Below, piece after piece: positions 7,825 to 15,450 of a stretch of DNA of 64,000 bases (position 1 is its first letter; every line of letters starts with the position of its first letter). Below the pieces are notes generated by a model. It saw nothing but the letters and a program-made list of their open reading frames with translations. It did not search any database and was not told the DNA's origin. The translations under genes and the position numbers were made by a program. Origin of the DNA: Calothrix sp. PCC 7507 (GTDB lineage: Bacteria > Cyanobacteriota > Cyanobacteriia > Cyanobacteriales > Nostocaceae). The stretch spans positions 806,001 through 870,000 of the forward strand of contig NC_019682.1 of NCBI RefSeq assembly GCF_000316575.1. Direction: 5' to 3'.

Positions 7825-8996
7825 AGCGTGTTGGGATAATTGGTGGTGGACAACTGGCTTGGATGATGGGAGATGCAGCCAAGAAGATAGGTGTAGAATT
7901 GGTGGTGCAGACTCCTAGTAGAAACGATCCAGCCGTAACTATTGCCCAAGATACCGTTTTTGCTGCAGTTGATGATGCGATCGCTACAGAAATTTTAGCT
8001 AAAAAATGTGATGTCATCACCTTTGAAAACGAGTTTGTCAACTTAGATGCTTTGTCACTGCTAGCCCAGCAAGGGGTTTGTTTCCGTCCCAGTTTAAAAT
8101 CTCTGGCTCCGCTTTTAGATAAATATCACCAGCGTTGTTATTTAAGAGATTTAGGATTACCCGTTCCTGATTTTTTCGCAGTGGATGAGCATTTAAATAG
8201 TGTCCAATCCCAAATAAAAGCCCTAAGCTTTCCGGTAGTCCTCAAATCCCGCCGCCACGGTTATGATGGTCAGGGTACTTTTATCATTCCAGATTGGGCA
8301 ACTTTACAGCAGCAGCTAGATACCAGCATCAAAGATAAAACTGCTAGTCAGCCTCTTTTTTTGATAGAAGAATTTGTCCCATTTACAAGGGAGTTAGCAG
8401 TAATTGCATCTCGTGCTGTCGATGGAGAGATAGTTACTTACCCAGTGGTGGAAACCCAACAAGAACAACAAGTTTGTCGCCGAGTAATTGCACCAGCCGA
8501 GATTGCGCCCCATCAAGCAGCAGAAATCAAAGCGATCGCTCATACTCTATTAAATAGCTTACAAGTTGTGGGTGTCTTTGGCATCGAGCTATTTCTCACC
8601 GCTGATGGCAAAGTATTAGTCAATGAAATTGCACCCCGTACCCACAATTCTGGCCATTTCTCCCTCGATGGCTGCGAAACCTCCCAGTTTGAGCAGCATC
8701 TGAGAGCAGTTTGTGGTTTACCTTTGGGTAATACCACTTTAAATGCAGGTAGTGCTGTAATGGTCAACCTCCTAGGGTATGAAAATTCTCAAAGTGACTA
8801 CAAAAACCAACGTCAAGCAATAGCAGAAATTCCCCAGTCGCACCTCCACTGGTATGGAAAAACAGAATCACGTCCAGGACGAAAGCTAGGACACGTCACC
8901 GTTTTATTGGAGCATCAGCATCGCGATCAAGCGATCGCGATTGCCCACAAGATAGAATCTATCTGGTATCCTAGTAGTCTGTCAGGGTTGAAATGA
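7815..8996 (+). CDS. purK: N5-carboxyaminoimidazole ribonucleotide synthase
   Basis: A 393-residue ATP-grasp enzyme of purine biosynthesis that carboxylates AIR with bicarbonate and ATP to give N5-CAIR. The N-terminal motif IGGGQLAWMM (about residues 8-17), the ATP-grasp core FPVVLKSRRHGYDGQGT, the ligand segment LVNEIAPRTHNSGHFSLDG and the length fit the family. The start overlaps the preceding pentapeptide gene. The last seven codons (after IESIWYP) are not native: they lie inside a 113-bp MITE that begins at 8971 and supplies the residues SSLSGLK and the stop codon. The ancestral C-terminus was therefore probably different. The change falls after the conserved core, so the enzyme should still work. 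Confidence 0.95.
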   Translation: MSIKRVGIIGGGQLAWMMGDAAKKIGVELVVQTPSRNDPAVTIAQDTVFAAVDDAIATEILAKKCDVITFENEFVNLDALSLLAQQGVCFRPSLKSLAPLLDKYHQRCYLRDLGLPVPDFFAVDEHLNSVQSQIKALSFPVVLKSRRHGYDGQGTFIIPDWATLQQQLDTSIKDKTASQPLFLIEEFVPFTRELAVIASRAVDGEIVTYPVVETQQEQQVCRRVIAPAEIAPHQAAEIKAIAHTLLNSLQVVGVFGIELFLTADGKVLVNEIAPRTHNSGHFSLDGCETSQFEQHLRAVCGLPLGNTTLNAGSAVMVNLLGYENSQSDYKNQRQAIAEIPQSHLHWYGKTESRPGRKLGHVTVLLEHQHRDQAIAIAHKIESIWYPSSLSGLK

Positions 8997-9083
8997 GGGA
9001 CTGTAGTGTGAGCGTCTCGCTCACGCGGGCTTTTCGGCCCGCACTACCAAAAACCCCTCAAAACAAAATTGACAAACCACTAG
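8971..9083 (+). mobile_element. 113-bp MITE, copy 1, inserted across the end of purK
   Basis: The element runs from CTAGTAGTCTGTCA at the left to TGACAAACCACTAG at the right, which are imperfect terminal inverted repeats (12 of 14). An identical 113-bp copy in the opposite orientation lies at 20933-21045. It contains a hairpin (GTGAGCGTCTCGCTCAC) and a GC-rich stem (GCGGGCTTTTCGGCCCGC). CTAG at both edges may be part of the ends or a target duplication. It encodes no protein; its left 26 bases supply the purK 3' end. Confidence 0.9.
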
Positions 9084-9135
9084 TTAAATTTCCCAGAAAA
9101 TTCTCATATCAAACACACAACATCTTTGAGAAAGC

Positions 9136-9370
9136 TATAATGAATTAGTTGCACTACGACGTTGGTGACTGCCATCAAGTTTTTTGATCTATGTCTTTAA
9201 AGAAAAGGGAATCGACAGTTTTCGTGGCAGTAAACCGGGCATGTACCCGGAAACTTTAAACGAGAGATTTAGGCTCCCACCTGGTTTAACCAGGTCATAA
9301 ACTTAGGTAAAACGGCGTCGCGGTGAACTCAAAATTCTTAGCTCCCAAAGTTTACAAACTTGGGAGCTTT
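9136..9370 (+). ncRNA. ssaA: Probable 6S (6Sa) RNA gene downstream of purK
   Basis: About 230 bases with no open frame carry a near-perfect -10 box TATAAT at 9136-9141, so transcription should start near 9148. Hairpins are visible at CCGGG-CATGTA-CCCGG (around 9234-9249) and ACCTGG-TTTA-ACCAGGT (around 9279-9295). The stretch ends with a strong hairpin at 9340-9368 (AGCTCCCAAAGTTT with AAACTTGGGAGCT) and a short T run. In several cyanobacteria the 6S RNA gene lies directly downstream of purK, which is the main reason for the name. I could not verify the full 6S fold with its central bubble by eye. The identical MITE copy now sits between purK and this gene. Confidence 0.5.
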
Positions 9371-9372
9371 AA

Positions 9373-9669
9373 TTATTTCCATAAAATATGCTTGTGAGTA
9401 TCTCCTTTGCTAAAAACTGGCGTCAATCGGTAGGTGTTTTTCAGCAGGGATAAAATTTTGCACCTCAAACCCTTATCATCACTGGCTTTGAACCCTATTT
9501 CACCATTCAAGAGGTTGACGCCAAGTCTGTAACTCTTATCAACACTGCCTTTGAGCTTATTACGCTCTCCCCTACCTTGACAACCCAACACCTGAAAAGC
9601 TATATTGTCTCCAGATTGACGCAATTGAACCTTGAAAACCAAATATATCAAGCCTTGTGGACGCCATGA
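9373..9669. other. CRISPR-adjacent stretch with unexplained open frames
   Basis: This stretch lies on the leader side of the CRISPR array, judging from repeat orientation. A 92-codon minus-strand frame (9373-9651) and an opposing plus-strand frame of about 70 codons ending at 9669 (TGA) both cross it. Neither shows a family I recognise or a ribosome-binding site. It may hold the leader and its promoter, or the tail of a decayed gene. I do not call a gene. Confidence 0.4.
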
Positions 9670-11106
9670 GTCACAATTAACTTAAATCCCTATTAGGGAT
9701 TGAAACAAAAACTTGCTTGAACCCCTGCTCATTCGCCCCCCAGTCACAATTAACTTAAATCCCTATTAGGGATTGAAACGCTTTCATAGCACCACGAAGT
9801 TTCCACCCTGTTTTTAGGTCACAATTAACTTAAATCCCTATTAGGGATTGAAACGGATAGAGACTGGAATGCTGCTCGGAATATATTAGGTCACAATTAA
9901 CTTAAATCCCTATTAGGGATTGAAACTTGCTGCTAACATCATCAAGCTTTTCAATAACAGAGTCACAATTAACTTAAATCCCTATTAGGGATTGAAACGT
10001 AACATTACTGCAAAACTAGCTTGTGACATTGCGTCACAATTAACTTAAATCCCTATTAGGGATTGAAACAGATTTGGGAGGAATCCCGATCTAAGTGAGT
10101 TGGTCAAAGGTCACAATTAACTTAAATCCCTATTAGGGATTGAAACAATCGCGATCGCAGACATAGACTATTTGACTCCAGGTCACAATTAACTTAAATC
10201 CCTATTAGGGATTGAAACAGCTTGAGTGGCAGCCCAGGTGCAGCAGGGTATGCAGGTCACAATTAACTTAAATCCCTATTAGGGATTGAAACAAAGGAAT
10301 TCGAGACAGAAGCAGAATGTGAAGCAGCCGCAAGGTCACAATTAACTTAAATCCCTATTAGGGATTGAAACAGTAGCGTTTACAGGCATGTAAATCCTCG
10401 GAACGAACTTATCGTCACAATTAACTTAAATCCCTATTAGGGATTGAAACAACGACGACTAGCTTGCCGAGTCTTACGCGCTGAGTCACAATTAACTTAA
10501 ATCCCTATTAGGGATTGAAACTCACTACTGTAAAAGCTATAAGCAAAAACCTTGCCGTCACAATTAACTTAAATCCCTATTAGGGATTGAAACTACATTT
10601 GTGGCAGCCAGCACTGCCACAGCAGAGTCACAATTAACTTAAATCCCTATTAGGGATTGAAACTAGCGAACCGCCGCGAATCAAAGCGATCGCTCAACGT
10701 CACAATTAACTTAAATCCCTATTAGGGATTGAAACTTGGCAGCAGCTGCGGGAGTTGGGGGAGATGTGGCGCTAGTCACAATTAACTTAAATCCCTATTA
10801 GGGATTGAAACAATCACCACATAGCCTTGTGCCCTAGCTTGTCGCTGTCACAATTAACTTAAATCCCTATTAGGGATTGAAACGATGTTGGAAAGCTCAA
10901 GTATTTCTTGCTCGCTAAAGTCACAATTAACTTAAATCCCTATTAGGGATTGAAACACCGAGATTTACGGCGACCACTATGAGGAAGTAGAGCAGGGTCA
11001 CAATTAACTTAAATCCCTATTAGGGATTGAAACAGTGAAGCAAATAAAACTGTTGTTAGTCGCCCCGAAGTCACAATTAACTTAAATCCCTATTAGGGAT
11101 TGAAAC
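9670..11106 (+). CRISPR. CRISPR array: 20 identical 37-bp repeats, 19 spacers, no cas genes nearby
   Basis: The repeat starts GTCACAATTAACTTAAATCC and ends GGGATTGAAAC, with an internal palindrome ATCCCTATTAGGGAT. All 20 copies appear identical. Repeat starts are 9670, 9743, 9818, 9890, 9962, 10033, 10110, 10182, 10256, 10335, 10414, 10485, 10557, 10627, 10699, 10775, 10847, 10920, 10997 and 11070. Spacers are 33-42 bases. The terminal ATTGAAAC is typical of repeats processed by Cas6 in type I and type III systems and sets the crRNA strand as plus, with the leader to the left. No cas gene occurs in the window. Spacer 3 encodes a TnpB motif, and spacers 7 and 14 contain the HIP1 octamer. Confidence 0.98.
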
Positions 11107-11175
11107 GCCTAATTCTTCAGATCGTTGAAAAGCAACCTTGATTTTCGTCATAATGTAGTTGCCAAATTTTGGGCA

Positions 11176-11211
11176 GAGAGACGGTTCGTTTTCCGGGCGT
11201 TACCGCCTCTC
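11176..11211 (+). terminator. Hairpin downstream of the CRISPR array
   Basis: GAGAGACGGT pairs with ACCGCCTCTC with one mismatch around a 16-base loop. It is followed by a T-rich stretch 70 bases past the last repeat. It may end the pre-crRNA transcript. Confidence 0.45.
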
Positions 11212-11226
11212 TAGTGTTTATTTTAG

Positions 11227-11294
11227 TAATACTGAGTCATGTTTTTACATATTCAATAATACTTAAGCTACAATGGTATTGATCGAGTAATACT
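11227..11294 (+). promoter_or_regulatory. Three TAATACT motifs at about 30-bp spacing upstream of a ribbon-helix-helix gene
   Basis: TAATACT occurs at 11227, 11257 and 11288. The last two are followed by TAA. The spacing of 30 and 31 bases, about three helical turns, places the sites on one face of the DNA just before the small RHH gene at 11319. Ribbon-helix-helix repressors often bind such repeated sites in their own promoters, so autoregulation is plausible but unproven. Confidence 0.4.
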
Positions 11295-11318
11295 TAATGT
11301 GTTGTTCGGTAATTGTTC

Positions 11319-11483
11319 ATGACACCAGACAAAGAAAAGTTAGCTCGAACTTCGATCACTGTTCCAGAGCAACTGTTGGCAGAGTTTAAACGGTATTGCG
11401 ATTTACAGCGGCGCTCTGTGTCGGCTCAAATTACCCTACTTATGGAAGAGGCTTTGAAGCAGTCACAAAAAGATTCTGAATAA
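11319..11483 (+). CDS. Ribbon-helix-helix (CopG/MetJ-type) small DNA-binding protein
   Basis: A 54-residue protein starting MTPDKEKLARTSITVPEQLL. The short strand TSITVP is followed by two helices, LLAEFKRYCDLQRR and VSAQITLLMEEALKQS, which is the ribbon-helix-helix fold that dimerises and inserts its beta ribbon into the major groove. The ATG at 11319 follows three spaced TAATACT motifs. It lies between the CRISPR array and a TPR gene. No toxin gene is seen beside it, so it is either a solitary regulator or an orphan antitoxin. Confidence 0.75.
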   Translation: MTPDKEKLARTSITVPEQLLAEFKRYCDLQRRSVSAQITLLMEEALKQSQKDSE

Positions 11484-11581
11484 ACGGAAATTAGTTACTT
11501 GGGGGTATCATCTGGAGGATGTCACTGCCAGGGTGAATACTTATATAGATATTAATTAGCTGAATCAATTAAATAAATGCT

Positions 11582-12844
11582 ATGAGTGAAGAATTCTACA
11601 ATCGGGGATTAGAAAAAGCTAAACAAAAAGACTACGCTGGAGCTATTGAGGAATTTAGCCAGGCTTTGCAGCTGACACCTTATTTTCCTGAAGCTTACTT
11701 GCAAAGGGGTTTGGCATATTATGATTCGGGCGCAATTCACCAAGCTGTTTCAGATTATACTGAAGTTCTGAGGTTAAATCCTGAGTTTGTAGAAGCCTAT
11801 TATTCTCGCGCTTTGGCTAGGGTAGCATTGAAAAATCTACCGGGGGCGCTGGAGGATGTCGATCGCACGATTCGTCTGAATCCCAATTATGCTGCAGCCT
11901 ATAATCTGCGGGGGATAGTGCGACGCAAACAAGGGCATATTCACGATGCGATCGCTAACTTTAAAAAAGCTGCAGAATTATACTTGGTGCAAAAGGATAA
12001 AGAAAATTGTCGCCTTTGTCTGGAAAGTATCAAGGAGCTACAACCCCCAGAAAAGCCCGCTGTTCAACAAGCTAGTTCCCCAAGTGTAACTATCAGATCC
12101 ACAAACGAATATTTCACCCAACTATTAGATAAGGCAGAAAAGGGAGATACGCAAGAGGCGATCGCCGATTTAAACTGGGTATTGCAAGCTGATCCTAAAG
12201 ATGCTCAAGCTTATTGCTGTCGGGGGGTGGTGCGGTGCAAAATGGGGAGTTATCGAGAAGCGATCGCCGATTTTAATCAAGCACTACATCTGAATTTTCA
12301 AGATGCGATCGTTTACCGCAACCGGGGAAAAGCCCGTTCTTTTTTGGGAGATCATCAAGGAGCGATCGCCGATTTTAATCAAGCACTGCAAATTCAACCC
12401 CAGGATGCCTTAGTCTATGTTGCTAGGGGTAATGCTCACCGTGCAGGCGGTAATTATCTCAGTGCAATTCAAGATTACACCAAAGCTCTACAAATTAACG
12501 CCCATGATGCCCAAGCTTACTACAATCGAGGCATTACCTATACTCTGTTAGAAGAAATGCAACAGGCTGTGGAAGATTATCAACGGGCTGGGAGTATTTT
12601 TTGTGAGCAAGAAGACTGGGAGAATTACCAACAAGTCTTAAATAGCCTGGAAAAAATCCAGAAATCTATCCCAGAGTCGAGAAATCAGAAGTATAACTTG
12701 TTACGTCAGAAACTATTACGCCTAGTTGGGGGACAGTGGGAAATAGCCCAACGACTGATTCAGCAGAAAAAGGATTATTACCCGGGGATGCTAGAAGAGT
12801 GGTATTTGCAAAAAGTGATTGAAGAGTTAGAGCGCGGGAGATAA
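11582..12844 (+). CDS. Tetratricopeptide-repeat protein
   Basis: A 420-residue soluble protein made of two blocks of TPR motifs. The first runs over about residues 1-145 and the second over about 175-345, separated by a Gln/Ser/Pro-rich linker, with a helical C-terminal domain of about 70 residues that is not TPR. Typical repeats read EAYYSRALARVALKN and EAIADFNQALHLN. Several repeats encode AIADF with the HIP1 octamer (GCGATCGCC), at 12160, 12260 and 12362, so HIP1 and the TPR consensus reinforce each other. TPR proteins act as scaffolds; the partner is unknown. There is no signal peptide. Confidence 0.9.
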   Translation: MSEEFYNRGLEKAKQKDYAGAIEEFSQALQLTPYFPEAYLQRGLAYYDSGAIHQAVSDYTEVLRLNPEFVEAYYSRALARVALKNLPGALEDVDRTIRLNPNYAAAYNLRGIVRRKQGHIHDAIANFKKAAELYLVQKDKENCRLCLESIKELQPPEKPAVQQASSPSVTIRSTNEYFTQLLDKAEKGDTQEAIADLNWVLQADPKDAQAYCCRGVVRCKMGSYREAIADFNQALHLNFQDAIVYRNRGKARSFLGDHQGAIADFNQALQIQPQDALVYVARGNAHRAGGNYLSAIQDYTKALQINAHDAQAYYNRGITYTLLEEMQQAVEDYQRAGSIFCEQEDWENYQQVLNSLEKIQKSIPESRNQKYNLLRQKLLRLVGGQWEIAQRLIQQKKDYYPGMLEEWYLQKVIEELERGR

Positions 12845-13008
12845 CTGATCTGATTTATTCACTAAACCTCAACCCAAGGTAGTGACTGTATGGCAATATT
12901 TAAAGATCTGGGGAATTTCTCTTGCTCTCTATTCCTCCATCTAAGAAAAAGCTGATGTGTATAGCTTTTCCCGACAAGCGTGACGTACACCCGTAAGGGT
13001 ACTGCCGT
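12845..13008. other. Start of a repeat-rich gap between the TPR and radical SAM genes
   Basis: This begins a gap of about 680 bases that holds a 310-bp inverted-repeat element, a small direct repeat and a terminator hairpin. A 64-codon frame on the minus strand (12862-13056) runs into the element and has no family features, so it is not called. Confidence 0.5.
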
Positions 13009-13320
13009 GCCCATACGTGTCAACTTAAGACCTGGCGAATAGAATTCGCGCGCCACTTGCTACAAGTCGGGGAACCCGCTGTTAGCACGTGGCTTGGCTA
13101 CACAGGCGTTCGCCCTACAGCCCTTCGGGCATCCCTACGGCGGGCGTTCCCGTTCGCGCAGCGTCTCCGTCAGGAGAAGGGTAGTCCGCGGAGGCGGACT
13201 AACAAAAAATTAGGGTTTTTTAACCTACGGAGGCGGTCACTGAGCTTGTCGAAGTGTGGGTTTTGTTTGTGTAGACGCGGTTTCTAACCGCCGATTTCGC
13301 TTAAGTTGACACCAATGGGC
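13009..13320. mobile_element. About 310-bp inverted-repeat element
   Basis: The ends GCCCATACGTGTCAACTTAAG (left, 13009-13029) and the reverse complement of the right end, GCCCATTGGTGTCAACTTAAG, match at 19 of 21 bases. The direct repeat CTGCCGTGC lies at 13002-13010 and again at 13322-13330 and may be a target duplication, although it is offset by a few bases from the inverted ends. The interior is a mosaic of GC-rich Nostocales repeats (for example GGCGTTCGCCCTACAGCCC). No transposase is encoded, so any movement would need one in trans. Confidence 0.6.
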
Positions 13321-13460
13321 GCTGCCGTGCGCTTACACCTTGCGATTCTCTATGTCAAAAGACAGGGTGTCGAACTTCACTCAAGCTCACTTTTGTTGAT
13401 GTTGGGAAGTAAATGATGCTATTTATTTGTGAAAACTTTAGGGCTTGCTTCCTTTACTTT

Positions 13461-13494
13461 ATAGCGCTGGCTTTCTGTAGAAAGCTAGCGCTAT
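13461..13494 (-). terminator. Strong hairpin after the radical SAM gene
   Basis: ATAGCGCTGGCTTTC pairs with GAAAGCTAGCGCTAT around TGTA, with one mismatch. It lies 29 bases beyond the minus-strand stop codon. It lacks a clear T run, so it may protect the 3' end or act as a weak terminator. Confidence 0.5.
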
Positions 13495-13522
13495 CGTCTA
13501 ATTCATAACAATGACAAATGAA

Positions 13523-15121
13523 CTATGCAGCGTTGGCGCAGCCCGCCGTAGGCATCGCCTCAGATTTTACCTTAGCTTCTGCAGCAAGATATTCAGCGAC
13601 TTGAGCTTCAATTTCATCCCGCACAATTTGGCGATACTCCACAAAATGCTCAATTTGGGCACAAACAGCTAAATAGCTACTTACTCCACCGGGATTATAC
13701 CGATACATATTCCACAGGTTGCGCCAGAATTGCCAACGTGTCTGACGTAGCACACCCTGGCGCCAGCAGATAGTTAACAACGCCCGGATTACTTTCCAAT
13801 TTAAGGGTTTCTTCGCACCTTTGCCTTTTTTGGGGTAAGTTGCTTCGCCTAAAATCCGGTAGTGACGGTAGGCACGATCCAAAAACCGGGAAGGTTCGTA
13901 TAGTTCCCAGAAAGCCTCTACATATTCACGGGCGATATCTTCCAATGGCCGAGTAGGAACAAAGTTCATCAACGTAGTTTGGTTGATGTTGGCAGATTTA
14001 CCCCGCAGTCTTCCTTCCTTAATCAAGCGATGCCAAAGAGCTGTATCAGGTAGCGCTTGCAGCATACTAAATAAAGCTGTAGGAATAGCAGTTTGCTCAA
14101 CAAACTTGACAATTCTAGCGCCAGCCCCTGGCTTTTCGCCATCAAAACCAATAATAAAGCCTGCCATGACTCGCAACCCTGAGCGCGTAATTGTCAGCAC
14201 CGCCTCACTGAGGGAATCTCTAGTATTCTGGAATTTCTGAGTCAAGGTGAGGCTGGCTTCGTCGGGGGTTTCAATTCCCAGAAAAACAGCCCCAAAGTTA
14301 CACGCCACCATCAAATCCATCAGTTCTTGATCTTGGGCTAAATCAACAGAAGCCTCTGTAGCGAAGGAAAAGGGATATTGATGGGACACCATCCAAGGCT
14401 GTAGTTCCTTCAAAAACAATTTGACGTTGCGCTTATTGCCGATGAAGTTGTCGTCTACCATAAAAATGCTGCGCCGCCAACCCAATTCATAAAGATAATC
14501 GAGTTCTGCTAACAGTTGCGCTGGGGTTTTAGTGCGGGGTTTGCGTCCGTAGAGGACAATAATGTCACAAAACTCGCACTGGAAGGGACAACCACGGGAA
14601 AATTGCACCGACATCTCTGCATAGGCATCAAATTCTAGCAGGTCAAAGCGGGGAATGGGTGTGTGGCTGACATCCGGTTTTTCACCACCAGAACGAAAGA
14701 TACCTGTAGATTCGCCGCGGGCGATCGCTTCTACAAATAATGGTAAGGTGACTTCCCCTTCATCTAAAATTAAGTAATCTGTACCAACGTCCGTCACTTC
14801 GTTTGGTAAGGCTGTAGGATAAGGGCCACCCACGGCGACACGCTTACCCCGACGCTTGGCTTCACTAATTTGAGAGAGCAAATCCTCTTTTTGCACAATC
14901 ATCGCCGATAGAATCACCAAATCGGCCCAAGCCCATTCTGCTTCCGTGACTTGACGCACATTTCGATCTACTAATTTGAAATTCCACTCTTGGGGCAAAA
15001 TCGCCGCTACTGTCACTAAACCCAAGGGTGGTAGCATTGCCTTACGGTCTAACAAAGCTAGAGTTTTTTCAAACGACCAAAAACTTTTAGGAAAGCGCGG
15101 ATATAAAAGTAAAACGTTCAT
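13523..15121 (-). CDS. B12-binding-domain radical SAM protein
   Basis: A protein of about 532 residues with an N-terminal cobalamin-binding-like domain (residues 1 to about 130, including GGPYPTALP). It is followed by a radical SAM barrel with the 4Fe-4S cysteines in RGCPFQCEFCD (about 170-180), and a C-terminal region of the kind found in DUF4070 proteins. The family includes the hopanoid methylase HpnP and other methyl- or chain-modifying enzymes; the substrate here is unknown. The ATG at 15121 is chosen over a TTG five codons upstream. The extreme C-terminus (AMPTAGCANAA) is encoded by a dispersed GC-rich repeat (GCGCAGCCCGCCGTAGGCAT), so the native end was probably altered. The gene is monocistronic. 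Confidence 0.88.
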   Translation of the reverse strand: MNVLLLYPRFPKSFWSFEKTLALLDRKAMLPPLGLVTVAAILPQEWNFKLVDRNVRQVTEAEWAWADLVILSAMIVQKEDLLSQISEAKRRGKRVAVGGPYPTALPNEVTDVGTDYLILDEGEVTLPLFVEAIARGESTGIFRSGGEKPDVSHTPIPRFDLLEFDAYAEMSVQFSRGCPFQCEFCDIIVLYGRKPRTKTPAQLLAELDYLYELGWRRSIFMVDDNFIGNKRNVKLFLKELQPWMVSHQYPFSFATEASVDLAQDQELMDLMVACNFGAVFLGIETPDEASLTLTQKFQNTRDSLSEAVLTITRSGLRVMAGFIIGFDGEKPGAGARIVKFVEQTAIPTALFSMLQALPDTALWHRLIKEGRLRGKSANINQTTLMNFVPTRPLEDIAREYVEAFWELYEPSRFLDRAYRHYRILGEATYPKKGKGAKKPLNWKVIRALLTICWRQGVLRQTRWQFWRNLWNMYRYNPGGVSSYLAVCAQIEHFVEYRQIVRDEIEAQVAEYLAAEAKVKSEAMPTAGCANAA

Positions 15122-15136
15122 GGGAATGATTGCCAA

Positions 15137-15450
15137 GCTTGAATTTTTATTGCTGATTTAGTTCACACGGCGGAAATGGTGGAGGATTTTTTATACTTTT
15201 GCTCAATGCAGACAAAATGCTGTCACTGTTTGGTTTAGCACAGAACCGTAGCCAGGTTAATAGTAGCACTGAATACTAGATGTCATGCATTCGTCACGAG
15301 TTCCCCAATTAGGAGGTGGGAGTCGGGAGTCGGGAGACAGAATATAGATTTCTCCGGGATCATAAATTTCCCCTGCTGAATTCTGACTCCTGAATTCCCC
15401 CTGCTGAATTCTGACTACTCCACTCGACCACAAACCTTTATAATCAGGCA
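15137..15450. other. Intergenic region before the S9 peptidase gene
   Basis: It holds no gene I can support. It contains short tandem repeats GGAGTCGGGAGTCGGGAG near 15319 and a direct repeat of CCTGCTGAATTCTGACT (15371 and 15401). The promoter of the peptidase gene should lie in its last 100 bases, but no clear box stands out. Confidence 0.6.

Noticed and set aside
9373-9651. A 92-codon minus-strand frame before the CRISPR array
   Set aside because: No recognisable family, no ribosome-binding site, and an opposing frame of similar quality; recorded as an unexplained stretch instead.
13057-13287. A 76-codon frame in the repeat-rich gap
   Set aside because: It is Arg-rich and lies wholly inside the inverted-repeat element and other dispersed repeats.
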